The notes under the pieces are model-generated. The model was not told where the DNA came from. It did no database searches and was given only the letters and a program-made list of their open reading frames with translations. A DNA stretch of 31,086 bases from Metarhizobium sp039808465 (GTDB taxonomy: Bacteria; Pseudomonadota; Alphaproteobacteria; Rhizobiales; Rhizobiaceae): NCBI GenBank assembly GCA_039808465.1, contig JBDHTA010000027.1:1-31086 (forward strand), given 5' to 3'. Below, in pieces: positions 21,930-30,219 of this stretch (position 1 is the stretch's first letter; each line of letters opens with the position of its first letter). A program made the translations under genes and the position numbers.

Positions 21930-23387
21930 CTAAATTGCCGAGAGCGGCCTGATCGCCGGATAAACGGCGCGGTACCGGCCATAGGCGTCGCCATAGGCCT
22001 CAGCCAGCTCCGCGACCGGCTCCACCGTCGCCGCCGTCCGGGGCGCCGCGCAGACGGCAACCGGATCGGCGCCGGTCGCGGCGATCAGGCCGAGACGGGC
22101 AGCGCCGAAAGCCGCGCCGAAATCGCCATCCGCCGGAATATCGACGGGCATGCCGAGCGCGGTGGCGATGGAGGCAAGCCAGTAGCGCGAGCGCGAGCCG
22201 CCGCCGATGGCGGTGACGCGGGAGATCGACGTGCCCGCCGAGCGCAGGGCTTCGAGACTGTCGCGGATGGCGAAGGTCACGCCTTCCAGCACGGCCTGCG
22301 TCAGCGCCGGGCGGTCGCTGTCATGGGCAAGGCCGATGAAGGCGCCGCGAATGGCGGCGTCGTTATGCGGCGTGCGCTCGCCCGAGAGATAGGGCAGGAA
22401 GGTGACCCCGGTCGGGGCTTTCAGCCGGTCGCCGAGTTCGCCGGTCAGTTCCGCCGCCGTGCGGCCGGTGACATGGGCATGCCAGTTCAGCGCATCAGTG
22501 GCCGAAAGAATGACGCCCATCTGGTGCCAGGTGCGCGGCAGCGCGTGGCAGAAGGCGTGAACGGCGCTTTCCGGCTTCGGCAGATAGGCGGCATTGGCGG
22601 CAAACAGCACGCCGGACGTGCCGAGCGACACGAAGGCCGCGCCTTCCGAGACCGTGCCCATGCCGCAGGCGGAAGCGGCATTGTCGCCCGCGCCGCCCGC
22701 CACCACCACGGAACCGCTCATGCCCCATTCGGCGGCGAGCGCGGCGCGAAGCCGCCCGCCCGCCTCGGTGCCTTCCACGAGGGCGGGCATCTGATCGGCG
22801 CGCATGCCGGTCGCATCGAGAAGCTCCGGCGACCAGGCGCGCTTGCCGGTGTCGAGCCAGGAGGTGCCGGCCGAGTCGGACATTTCCGAGATGTGCTCGC
22901 CGGTCAGCCACAGGCGCAGATAATCCTTCGGCAGCAGAACCTTGGCGGTTCTGGCAAAGATCTCCGGCTCGTTGCGCGCCACCCAGACCAGTTTCGGCGC
23001 AGTGAAGCCGGGAAAGACGATATTGCCGGTGATGGCGCGGAAACGCGGATCGGCATCCAGCTCGGCGGCTTCGGCGAAGCTGCGGGTGTCGTTCCAGAGA
23101 ATGCAGGGGCGCAGAACCCGGTCTTCGGCATCGATCAGCGTCGCGCCATGCATCTGGCCGGACAGGCCGATGCCCTTGACGGCGGCAAGTTCGGCGGGAT
23201 GGGCGGCCTTCAGCCCGGCAATCGCATCCTCGGCGGCCCGCACCCAATCGGCCGGATCCTGCTCCGACCAGCCGCGATGCGGCCGCGACACATCGAGCGA
23301 GCCATTGGCCGAGCCGATGACGCGCTGGCCGCCGTCGATCAGCATCGCCTTGACCCCCGAGGTGCCGAGATCGAGTCCGAGATACAT
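21930..23387 (-). CDS. xylB: Xylulokinase
   Basis: A 485-residue FGGY-family kinase that phosphorylates D-xylulose to feed the pentose phosphate pathway. The N-terminal ATPase-fold loop LGLDLGTSGVKAML, the sugar-contact segment IGLSGQMHGATLID, the catalytic Asp region GGAGDNAASACGMG, and the C-terminal FGGY-type GGGSRSRYWLASIA adenosine motif are all present; the length is exactly that of xylulokinases. GGGAGG lies about 8 bases before the ATG. No xylA or xylose transport genes are next to it; its neighbours on both sides belong to other functions. The upstream region holds an AT-rich operator-like palindrome shared in part with the lacI-type gene promoter. Confidence 0.93.
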   Translation of the reverse strand: MYLGLDLGTSGVKAMLIDGGQRVIGSANGSLDVSRPHRGWSEQDPADWVRAAEDAIAGLKAAHPAELAAVKGIGLSGQMHGATLIDAEDRVLRPCILWNDTRSFAEAAELDADPRFRAITGNIVFPGFTAPKLVWVARNEPEIFARTAKVLLPKDYLRLWLTGEHISEMSDSAGTSWLDTGKRAWSPELLDATGMRADQMPALVEGTEAGGRLRAALAAEWGMSGSVVVAGGAGDNAASACGMGTVSEGAAFVSLGTSGVLFAANAAYLPKPESAVHAFCHALPRTWHQMGVILSATDALNWHAHVTGRTAAELTGELGDRLKAPTGVTFLPYLSGERTPHNDAAIRGAFIGLAHDSDRPALTQAVLEGVTFAIRDSLEALRSAGTSISRVTAIGGGSRSRYWLASIATALGMPVDIPADGDFGAAFGAARLGLIAATGADPVAVCAAPRTAATVEPVAELAEAYGDAYGRYRAVYPAIRPLSAI

Positions 23388-23457
23388 GGTGAAGCCTCCC
23401 CTGTCCGCCCTTGTTCGTCGCAGTCACAGGAGACTTACCGCAGAATCGCGGAAAGAA

Positions 23458-23477
23458 AAATCGATTTAAACGATTTG
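23458..23477. promoter_or_regulatory. Candidate LacI-family operator upstream of xylB
   Basis: Inverted repeat AAATCG (23458-23463) and CGATTT (23471-23476) around a 7-base AT spacer containing TTTAAA. It includes TTAAACGATTTG (23466-23477), identical over 12 bases to 5967-5978. It lies about 70-90 bases upstream of the xylB ATG, a normal operator position. Confidence 0.5.
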
Positions 23478-23494
23478 GCGAAACGGGTTGCGGC

Positions 23495-25087
23495 TCAATG
23501 GCCGCCGCCCCCGCCGCCTCCGGCCCCCTGCGGCTTGCGGATCAGCATGGCGCAGACGATCAGCGAGGCAAACAGCGCCGTCAGGATCAGGAAGATGTCG
23601 ATGAAGGACATGACCCACGCCTGCTGCGTCACCATGCCGGAGATCTTCTGGAGCGCGATGGCGTTGCCGTCGAGTCCGTAGGAGCTATAGTTTCCGGCGA
23701 TGTTGCGCAGCGTCTGCACCGCTTCCGGATTGCCCCACTGCACATGCTCGGCAAGGCGGGCGTAATGCTCCTGCTGGCGCTGCGTCAGCAGCGTGTTGAT
23801 CGCCGCCAGCCCCACCGCGCCGCCAAGGTTGCGGGTCAGGTTGAAGACGCCGGACGCGCCGCGAATCCGGTCCGGCGGCAGCGTGCCGAGCGCGACGTTG
23901 TTGATCGGCACCATGCACAGCATCAGCCCGACGCCGCGCAGGATCTGCGGCAGCAGCAGCTCGTAGAAATCCCAGTCCGCCGTCATCGAACTCATGATCC
24001 AGGTGCCGGAGGCGAAGCTCGCGAAACCGATCATCATCATCACGCGCGGATCCATCTTCACCGACAGGCGGCCCGCCACCGGCGCGGTGAAGAACATCGC
24101 CAGGCCCGAGACGAACATGGTCTCGCCGATCATCAGGCTGTCATAGCCGCGAATGCGCCCGAGATAGAGCGGATAGAGATAGGTGAGCCCGTAAAGCCCG
24201 ATGCCCATGATGAAGGAAAAGGCCGAGCCGAAGGCGAAGTTGCGGTTGGTGAAGGCGCGCAGGTCGACGACGGGAAACTCGACGGTGAACACCCGGTAGA
24301 AGAACACCACCCCGGCAACGACGCTCGCCACCGCGCCGATGCGGATATGCTCGTCGCTGAACCAGTCCTTTGCATTGCCCTCCTCCAGCACATATTCGAG
24401 CGAGCCGAGGAAGATCGCCATCGAGATCAGGCCCCACCAGTCGAACTTGCGGAACAGGCTGAGTTCCGGCTTGTCGAAATCGATCAGCTTCCACGTCACC
24501 ACCGTCACGATGATGCCGGGAATGACATTGATGAGGAACAGCCAGTGCCAGGAAAAGGCATGGCTGAGATAGCCGCCGACCGTCGGGCCGATGGTGGGGG
24601 CGAGCGTCGCCACAAGGCCGATCATCGGCGAGACGACGCTGCGCTTCGACGGCGGAAAGATGGTGAAGGCCGCCGCGAACACCGAGGGAATCATGCCGCC
24701 GCCGATAAAGCCCTGAAGGGCGCGGTAGATGATCATCTGGTCGATATTGGTGGCGGTGGCGGCCAGCGCGCTCGCCAGCGTAAAGCCCGCCGCAGAGACC
24801 GAAAACAGCACCCGCGTCGACACGATGCGCGCCAGCGTGCCCGAAAGCGGGATCATCACCACTTCGGCGATGAGATAGGCGGTCTGCACCCAGGCGACTT
24901 CGTCGGAACCGGCGCTCAGCCCCGCCTGGATTTCGGCCAGCGAAGCCGAGACGATCTGGATGTCGAGGATCGACATGAACATGCCGAAGACCATCGCGAA
25001 GAAGGCGATCATCCGCTTCGTATCGATATGATCCGCCGCCGGCGCCCCTGCCGCGGGCGCCGCTGGATTTGCCGTTGCTGTGGCCAT
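23495..25087 (-). CDS. emrB: EmrB-type multidrug efflux permease (DHA2, MFS)
   Basis: A 530-residue major-facilitator permease of the 14-helix DHA2 group. Recognisable are the helix 1 region MIAFFAMVFGMFMSILDIQIVSASLAEIQ, motif C-like GALPTIGPTVGGYL-type segment (ATLAPTIGPTVGGYLSHAFSWHWLFLINVIPG) and the DHA2 motif D-type LNLGGAVGLA (NLTRNLGGAVGLA). It exports hydrophobic drugs or uncouplers by proton antiport through an EmrA adaptor. The C-terminus ends in a run of seven glycines before the last His. Start choice: GGAGG lies 12 bases before this ATG but only 3 before an in-frame TTG at 25096, so the protein could be three residues longer. It follows emrA by 45 bases and is cotranscribed. Confidence 0.92.
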   Translation of the reverse strand: MATATANPAAPAAGAPAADHIDTKRMIAFFAMVFGMFMSILDIQIVSASLAEIQAGLSAGSDEVAWVQTAYLIAEVVMIPLSGTLARIVSTRVLFSVSAAGFTLASALAATATNIDQMIIYRALQGFIGGGMIPSVFAAAFTIFPPSKRSVVSPMIGLVATLAPTIGPTVGGYLSHAFSWHWLFLINVIPGIIVTVVTWKLIDFDKPELSLFRKFDWWGLISMAIFLGSLEYVLEEGNAKDWFSDEHIRIGAVASVVAGVVFFYRVFTVEFPVVDLRAFTNRNFAFGSAFSFIMGIGLYGLTYLYPLYLGRIRGYDSLMIGETMFVSGLAMFFTAPVAGRLSVKMDPRVMMMIGFASFASGTWIMSSMTADWDFYELLLPQILRGVGLMLCMVPINNVALGTLPPDRIRGASGVFNLTRNLGGAVGLAAINTLLTQRQQEHYARLAEHVQWGNPEAVQTLRNIAGNYSSYGLDGNAIALQKISGMVTQQAWVMSFIDIFLILTALFASLIVCAMLIRKPQGAGGGGGGGH

Positions 25088-25132
25088 TATATCCAAGCGC
25101 CTCCGCGCTCTTCGGACGGAAAGGGTCCGGTT

Positions 25133-26326
25133 TTACTTCTGTTCGGCCGCCATCGCGCCGCCCTTGGGGGCGGTGCGGGTATCGACATCGACGACGACGC
25201 TGAGACCAGCGCGCAGATGGCCGCTTTCCAGCTCGTCCTTCGGCAGCGCGATGCGCACGGGCACGCGCTGGATGACCTTGGTAAAGTTGCCGGTGGCGTT
25301 TTCCGGCGGCAGCATCGAGAAGACCGAGCCGGAAGCGGGCGCGATGGATTGCACCGTGCCGATCACCGGCTTGTCCTCATAGGCGTCGACATGGATGCGC
25401 ACCTGCTCGCCGGTCTTGAGATGGGCGATCTGCGTTTCCTTGAAATTCGCCTCGATATAAAGCTCCTTCACCGGCACCAGCGCGGCAAGGCGCTGGCCGG
25501 GCGACACGAGGTCGCCGGTCTGCACCGAGACATTGCCGATCACGCCGTCATAGGGCGCGCGCAGCACGGTGAAGCTCAGGTCGCGCTCGGCCTTGTCGCG
25601 GGTCAGCTCCAGCGAGCGGACGGTGCTTTCGGCTTCCTTGCGCTGGGCGCCGAGCAGGGCGATATTGGCCTCAGCCGCCGTCACATTGGCTTCGCCAGCG
25701 GCCAGATTGGCCTTGGCCTGATCCAGCGCCACCTGCGCATTGTCGAGCGAGGCGACCGTGCCGACCGATTTCTGCTGGAGATCGGAGGCGCGCTTGCGGT
25801 TGATCTCGGCGCCGCGCAGCGCCGCTTCCAGCGCGCCCTGCTGGGCCTTCGCCTGGTTCAGCGCGGATTCGGCCCCGGCGATCTGCGCGTCGATGCGCTC
25901 CAGCGACAGTTTCTGCGTGGCGATCTGCGCCTTGGCCTGATCGACGGCGATGGTGTAGTCGCCGGTATCCAGCGTCACCAGCGGATCGCCCGCCCTGACA
26001 TTCTGGTTGGCGACGACATGCACGGTCTCGACATAACCGGTCACCTTCGGCGAGATGGTGGCGATATCGCCCTGGATATAGGCGTCATCGGTGGAGACGA
26101 GGAAGCGCCCGTCGATCCACCAGTTATAGCCATACCACGCGCCCGCCCCCAGCGCCGCCAGCACCACGACCGGCAGAAGAAAGCTGCGGCGCTTCTTCTT
26201 TTCCGGCTGGGCAGGGACGGATTCGGCTGCGGGCGCCTGCGGCTGCTCGGCCTTGTCGCGGGCCTGAACGTCGTCTTCGGTTACGCTCACGACGCGAGCG
26301 ACATTTGATTTCTGCGAGCCGGACAT
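25133..26326 (-). CDS. emrA: EmrA-type membrane fusion protein (HlyD family)
   Basis: A 397-residue periplasmic adaptor anchored by one membrane helix (about 49-66) after a charged cytosolic N-terminus. The lipoyl halves flank a long Ala/Gln/Lys-rich coiled-coil hairpin: ISPKVTGYVETVHVVANQNVRAGDPL before it, and LRAPYDGVIGNVSVQTGDLVSPGQRL after it, with a beta-barrel to the end. This is the EmrA layout, linking EmrB to an outer-membrane channel such as TolC. It is the first gene of the pump operon. Its promoter is overlapped by a palindromic operator, with the tetR-type gene divergent, so the pump is expected to be repressed until ligand binds. Confidence 0.92.
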   Translation of the reverse strand: MSGSQKSNVARVVSVTEDDVQARDKAEQPQAPAAESVPAQPEKKKRRSFLLPVVVLAALGAGAWYGYNWWIDGRFLVSTDDAYIQGDIATISPKVTGYVETVHVVANQNVRAGDPLVTLDTGDYTIAVDQAKAQIATQKLSLERIDAQIAGAESALNQAKAQQGALEAALRGAEINRKRASDLQQKSVGTVASLDNAQVALDQAKANLAAGEANVTAAEANIALLGAQRKEAESTVRSLELTRDKAERDLSFTVLRAPYDGVIGNVSVQTGDLVSPGQRLAALVPVKELYIEANFKETQIAHLKTGEQVRIHVDAYEDKPVIGTVQSIAPASGSVFSMLPPENATGNFTKVIQRVPVRIALPKDELESGHLRAGLSVVVDVDTRTAPKGGAMAAEQK

Positions 26327-26352
26327 GGGGCACCATCTTGTAACGGTAAATC

Positions 26353-26366
26353 GAACCGAACGGTTC
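26353..26366. promoter_or_regulatory. TetR operator 1 (emrA side)
   Basis: GAACCGAACGGTTC, an inverted repeat with 6-base arms and 2-base centre. It lies just downstream of the emrA -10 (CTATAT on the minus strand, 26385-26380), so bound repressor would block the start. It differs from operator 2 at one central base. Confidence 0.8.
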
Positions 26367-26374
26367 AGTTCGAT

Positions 26375-26403
26375 TTGACATATAGATTTTTTGCGCCCAT
26401 ATC
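26375..26403 (+). promoter_or_regulatory. Promoter of the tetR-type gene, overlapping emrA -10
   Basis: TTGACA (26375-26380) and CATATC (26398-26403) with a 17-base spacer on the plus strand, predicting a start near 26410. On the minus strand CTATAT at 26385-26380 is an excellent -10 for emrA (with a TTGAT-like -35 at about 15 bases), so the two divergent promoters overlap back to back. Confidence 0.6.
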
Positions 26404-26414
26404 AAGGGGCAATC

Positions 26415-26428
26415 GAACCGACCGGTTC
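26415..26428. promoter_or_regulatory. TetR operator 2 (tetR side)
   Basis: GAACCGACCGGTTC, identical to operator 1 except one central base, centred 62 bases away. It sits at about +5 to +18 of the predicted tetR-type transcript, a position for autorepression. Confidence 0.8.
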
Positions 26429-26507
26429 AATGACTAACGATTGGTGTTCTCCCGGAAAAAATGCGAACGATTCTTCATCCGGGATTGCACCGCGACTGAT
26501 TCGAGCC

Positions 26508-27191
26508 ATGGCGATGACCGCATCCGATTCCTCCGCAGCCCCTCAAGAACTGGCCCCCGCCGGCGGCCGCCACGCGGCGGGCGAGGATCCGTTGAAGCGC
26601 GAGCAGATTCTCGACGGCGCAAAACGCACTTTCATGGGAAAAGGTTTCGACGCCGCCAGCATGAATGACGTGGTGCGCGAATCCGGCGTCTCGAAAGGCA
26701 CGATCTACGTCTATTTCCAGAACAAGGAAGACCTGTTCGCCGCGCTGATCGAGCGCGAGCGCGGCAGGTTCGTCAACTCCATGCGCAGCGTGCTCGAAGA
26801 GGGCAAGGATCTGGAAACGACGCTGTTCCGCTTCGGCGTCACCTTCTGCCGCCACCTGACCAATGACGACGTGATCTGCTCGATGCGCAGCGTGCTCGGC
26901 GTCATCGACCGCATGCCCAACCTCGCCAAACGCTTTTTCGCCTCCGAGCCGGTCAATGTGCGCATCGTGCTGCGCGAATATCTGGAAAAGCAGGCGGCGG
27001 CGGGCGTGGTCGCCGTCGAGGACGCGGATCTGGCGGCGCGGCAGTTCATCGAATTGTCGAGCGGCACCTATTTCAAGTTCCGCCTGTTCGGCGAGATCAA
27101 GGAGCCGCCGCCGCAGGCGGAGATCGAATATGTCATCGCCAGCGCCGTCAGGGTGTTCCTCTGCGCCTACCGCCCCCGCCAGCCCGGCTGA
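26508..27191 (+). CDS. emrR: TetR family repressor of the EmrAB pump
   Basis: A 227-residue regulator. The TetR HTH lies at about 30-76: REQILDGAKRTFMGKGFDAASMNDVVRESGVSKGTIYVYFQNKEDLFAAL, a near-ideal family match. The C-terminal helical ligand domain has FCRHLTNDDVICSMRSVLGVIDRMPNLAKRFF. Start choice is uncertain: 26508 gives a normal length, with an alternative Met two codons later and one at 26430, right after operator 2; none has a strong ribosome site. It is divergent from emrAB and both predicted starts carry the same palindrome. The same arrangement is described for EmrR of Sinorhizobium meliloti, hence the symbol. Ligand unknown. Confidence 0.88.
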   Translation: MAMTASDSSAAPQELAPAGGRHAAGEDPLKREQILDGAKRTFMGKGFDAASMNDVVRESGVSKGTIYVYFQNKEDLFAALIERERGRFVNSMRSVLEEGKDLETTLFRFGVTFCRHLTNDDVICSMRSVLGVIDRMPNLAKRFFASEPVNVRIVLREYLEKQAAAGVVAVEDADLAARQFIELSSGTYFKFRLFGEIKEPPPQAEIEYVIASAVRVFLCAYRPRQPG

Positions 27192-27285
27192 GGCGGAATC
27201 ACGCCGCAATTTACCGCAAATCGGCGCGCCGTAAAAATCCCCCTCTCTTGCGCAATGGCATTTTCCGCCTAGATGGACGCGTGTT

Positions 27286-27308
27286 ATGGTCCGTGCCGTC
27301 GGGACCAT
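27286..27308 (+). other. Hairpin in the terC leader
   Basis: A 7-bp perfect stem (27286-27292 with 27302-27308) with a 9-base loop, 21 bases before the terC ATG and close to its GAGAGGA ribosome site. It is in the place where Mn-sensing riboswitches stand in some terC genes, but it has none of their conserved loops. Confidence 0.3.
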
Positions 27309-27329
27309 CGAACCATCTGAGAGGATCGA

Positions 27330-28079
27330 ATGCAGGAAATTGTCGCGCTGGCGCAAGACCCGGCCGCGTGGGTTGCGCTGGTCACGCTTGTCGTCATGGA
27401 AGTCGTGCTCGGCATCGACAACCTGATCTTCATCTCGATCCTCACCAACAAGCTGCCGCCCGAGCACCGGGAAAAGGCCCGCCGCATCGGCATCGGCCTG
27501 GCGCTGGTCATGCGCCTTGCCCTGCTCGGCACCGTCGCCTGGATCGTCAAGCTCACCCAGCCGGTCTTCGAGGCCTTCGGCCACGGCTTCTCGTGGAAGG
27601 ACCTGATCCTGATCGCGGGCGGGCTGTTCCTCGTCTGGAAGGCGACCAAGGAAATCCATCATAATGTCGACCCCGTCGACCACAAGGAAGACATGGTGGG
27701 CGGCGCCGCGATCAACAGCTTCAGCGCCGCCATCGGCCAGATCCTGCTGCTCGACCTGGTGTTTTCCGTCGACAGCATCATCACCGCCGTCGGCATGACG
27801 CCGCACCTGCCGGTGATGATCGTTGCCGTCGTCATCGCCGTCGCGGTGATGCTGCTGGCCGCCACCCCGCTTGCCAATTTCATCGAGAAGAACCCCACCA
27901 TCGTCATGCTGGCGCTGGCCTTCCTGCTGATGATCGGCACGACGCTGATTGCCGAAGGCATGGGCTTCCATGTGCCCAAGGGCTACGTCTACGCCGCCAT
28001 GGCCTTTTCCGGCCTGGTGGAAGCTCTCAACATGGTGGCGCGCAACCGCCGCAAGCGAAGCGGGCCGACTACGCACTGA
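27330..28079 (+). CDS. TerC family integral membrane protein
   Basis: A 249-residue membrane protein with seven or so helices. The two internal-repeat motifs of the TerC family are present: EVVLGIDNLIFISI (about 24-37) and LLDLVFSVDSIITAVG (about 142-157), each with the acidic residue pair thought to contact metal ions. TerC proteins are linked to tellurite resistance and, in the Alx/MntP-like branch, to manganese export that supports enzymes of secretion and the periplasm. GAGAGG lies about 6 bases before the ATG. It is a single gene: a hairpin follows 10 bases after its stop and the next gene starts 330 bases on. Confidence 0.9.
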   Translation: MQEIVALAQDPAAWVALVTLVVMEVVLGIDNLIFISILTNKLPPEHREKARRIGIGLALVMRLALLGTVAWIVKLTQPVFEAFGHGFSWKDLILIAGGLFLVWKATKEIHHNVDPVDHKEDMVGGAAINSFSAAIGQILLLDLVFSVDSIITAVGMTPHLPVMIVAVVIAVAVMLLAATPLANFIEKNPTIVMLALAFLLMIGTTLIAEGMGFHVPKGYVYAAMAFSGLVEALNMVARNRRKRSGPTTH

Positions 28080-28088
28080 ATACAGAAA

Positions 28089-28111
28089 GGCCCGCATCGG
28101 CGATGCGGGCC
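28089..28111 (-). terminator. Hairpin terminator with minus-strand polarity
   Basis: A 10-bp perfect stem (28089-28098 with 28102-28111) with a 3-base loop. On the plus strand no T-run follows; on the minus strand it leads straight into TTTCTGT. So it is best read as the terminator of a minus-strand transcript, although it also lies 10 bases after the terC stop. Confidence 0.6.
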
Positions 28112-28409
28112 AGATCATTCGTCAAGGGACGGAACGCGGGCCGGACAGGTTCGAAGCTCGTCTGCCTTTTCGTTGGCCGCAGGAAGAAACCGGAAAAATC
28201 CCTGCGTTCTTCGTCTCCGTCGCGTCCGGTTGGCACAGCCCGCCGTTCCTGAAAGAACCAACCGCCGGACAGCCGGAAGGTTCCCGTAAATTTTGCCCGA
28301 TTCCCGTGGAGCGCGTGAGCCACACCCCATGGAAACCGTTGAAATTGCGGCCGCGCAATGCCTTTATGCATGACGGACCGCGATTCGGGACGGGGGAACG
28401 GGCGCTTAC
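28112..28409. other. Structured intergenic region without recognised gene
   Basis: About 300 bases with no convincing gene. On the minus strand it holds several inverted repeats, such as CGGTTGG with CCAACCG, GTTC with GAAC inside it, and CGCAGG with CCTGCG, then the terminator above. A weak EcfG-like promoter, GGAAC-N16-GGTT (28284-28260, minus), lies upstream. Two small open frames, one ending 4 bases before the terminator, have no ribosome site. It may be a small RNA of about 165 nt; I recognise no known family in it. Confidence 0.4.
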
Positions 28410-30179
28410 ATGACCACGGATCAGCTTCTCGCCTTCGGCATGATCGCCGCCATGATGGCGGCCTTCATCATCGATCGCTTTCGTTATGACGTCGTGGCCT
28501 GCACGGCCCTGATCGCCTCCGTCGCCATCGGCATCGTTTCGCCGGGAGAGGCGTTTTCCGGTTTCAGCAACGATATCGTCATCATCGTCGGCAGCGCGCT
28601 GGTGGTGAGCGCGGGCGTGGCCCGCTCCGGCATCGTCGATGTCGCGATCAAGCGCTTCTTTCCGGATCTGCGCACCGTCGGCACCCAGCTTGCGCTGCTG
28701 CTGGTGGCGGTGGCGGTGCTCTCGGCCTTCATCAAGAATATCGGCGCGCTTGCGATCATGATGCCGGTCGCCATGCAGTTCGCCCGCAAGACCGGCGTGC
28801 CGGTGTCGCGCTACCTGATGCCGATGGCCTTCGCCGCCCTGCTCGGCGGGCTCATGACCCAGATCGGCACCTCGCCCAACATCGTGGTCTCGCAAATCCG
28901 CCAGGAGCTGACCGGCCAGAGCTTCACCATGTTCGATTTCACCCCTGTCGGTGGGCTGCTGACGGTGGTGGGCTGTCTGTTCCTGATCTTCTTCCACCGC
29001 ATCCTGCCCGACCGCACCAAGCAGGCGACCGCGCCGCAGGAAGCCATGGAAATCGCCTCCTATGCCTGCGAGGCGACGGTGGCGCCGGATTCGCCGCTGG
29101 CCGGGCGTCCGCTCAGCGATCTGGTGAAGCCCGGCGACGGCGAGGTGGTGGCGACCACCGTGCTGCGCGGCCACCAGCGCATGGCCCCCTTTCCCGACCT
29201 GATGCTGAAGCCCGGCGATACCGTGCTGATCGTCGGCAGCCCGGCACCGCTCGACCGCGTCGTCTCGCAGGGGAAGCTGAAGCTTTCCGGCTCGGATCTC
29301 TCGCACAACGGCAAGCCGGTCGCCGACGCCATGGCCATCGAGGCCGTCATATCGCGCGATTCCGGCTTTCACGGCCTGTCGGCGCGTGAACTCGCGCTGT
29401 CCTACAATCACGGCGTCAACCTGATCGCCGTCAGCCGCCATGGCCAGCGCATCGGCGAGCGCATCGGTGAACTGCCGCTGGAAGCGGGCGACGTCATCGT
29501 GTTGCAGGGCCGCGCGGCGGCGCTGGCGACGCTGGTGCAGGAATTCAGCCTGCTGCCGCTCGCCGAGCGCGAGGTGCTGCTCGGCACCCGCCGCCGCGCC
29601 CTCATTCCGCTCGCCATCCTCGTCGCCGCCATGGGGTCGACGGCGCTGGGACTGGCGCCGGTCTCGGTCGCCTTCTTCGCGGCGGCCCTTGCCATGGTCG
29701 TCTTCGGCGCGGTTCCGGCGGGCGATGTCTACAAGGCGGTGGACGGGCCGATCCTCGTCATGCTCGCCGCCCTCATCCCCGTCAGCGACTCGCTGCGCAC
29801 GACGGGCGCCAGCGACATCATCGCCGGTTGGCTGGGAACGGTCGCCTCGGGCATGCCGCCCTATGGCGCGCTCGCCATGATCCTGATCACCGCCATGGCG
29901 ATCACCCCCTTCCTCAACAATGCCGCGACGGTGCTGGTGATGGGGCCGATCGCCGCCAGCTTCGCCACCGCGCTGGGCTACAGGCCGGAAGCCTTCCTGA
30001 TGGCGGTCGCCATCGGCGCTGGCAGCGATTTCCTCACGCCCATCGGCCACCAGTGCAACACGCTGGTCATGGGGCCGGGCGGCTACCGCTTCTCCGATTA
30101 TCCCCGGCTGGGCCTGCCGCTCTCCTTCATCGTCATCCTCGTCAGCGTGCCAGCGCTGTTGATGGTCTGGCCGGTGTGA
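28410..30179 (+). CDS. SLC13-type permease with two RCK_C domains
   Basis: A 589-residue transporter of the divalent anion/sodium symporter group (SLC13-like). About five helices come first, with the conserved hairpin SAFIKNIGALAIMMPVAM and GTSPNIVV; then a cytosolic insert with two TrkA-C/RCK_C domains (about 210-285 and 305-385, each ending in GDTVLIVG or GDVIVLQG); then the second helical half with TPFLNNAATVLVMGPIA and GAGSDFLTPIGHQCN. The paired NIGA/NNAA motifs hold sodium and substrate. RCK_C domains suggest control by a ligand. The substrate may be sulfate, dicarboxylate or another anion; it cannot be told here. The ATG has a poor GGGGAA ribosome site. Confidence 0.88.
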   Translation: MTTDQLLAFGMIAAMMAAFIIDRFRYDVVACTALIASVAIGIVSPGEAFSGFSNDIVIIVGSALVVSAGVARSGIVDVAIKRFFPDLRTVGTQLALLLVAVAVLSAFIKNIGALAIMMPVAMQFARKTGVPVSRYLMPMAFAALLGGLMTQIGTSPNIVVSQIRQELTGQSFTMFDFTPVGGLLTVVGCLFLIFFHRILPDRTKQATAPQEAMEIASYACEATVAPDSPLAGRPLSDLVKPGDGEVVATTVLRGHQRMAPFPDLMLKPGDTVLIVGSPAPLDRVVSQGKLKLSGSDLSHNGKPVADAMAIEAVISRDSGFHGLSARELALSYNHGVNLIAVSRHGQRIGERIGELPLEAGDVIVLQGRAAALATLVQEFSLLPLAEREVLLGTRRRALIPLAILVAAMGSTALGLAPVSVAFFAAALAMVVFGAVPAGDVYKAVDGPILVMLAALIPVSDSLRTTGASDIIAGWLGTVASGMPPYGALAMILITAMAITPFLNNAATVLVMGPIAASFATALGYRPEAFLMAVAIGAGSDFLTPIGHQCNTLVMGPGGYRFSDYPRLGLPLSFIVILVSVPALLMVWPV

Positions 30180-30219
30180 CGCCCTGAGCATCTTGCAGGG
30201 CAGGCATGCGCGGTTTTTC

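Noticed and set aside
23411..26308. 965-codon open frame on the plus strand
   Set aside because: It is the antisense shadow of emrB and emrA. Its composition (runs of His, Arg, Asp and Gly) is that of reversed GC-rich codons, and both real genes have clear motifs.
27192..27329. Manganese (yybP-ykoY) riboswitch before terC
   Set aside because: Only one simple hairpin is visible; none of the conserved loop sequences of that riboswitch could be found by eye.
28112..28409. 6S RNA, tmRNA, RNase P RNA or SRP RNA in the structured gap
   Set aside because: None of the conserved core sequences of these RNAs, nor a tmRNA tag frame, was found.
28122..30191. 689-codon open frame on the minus strand
   Set aside because: Antisense of the SLC13 permease, no ribosome site and no recognisable domain. 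It runs through the intergenic region at 28112-28409 but that does not make it coding.
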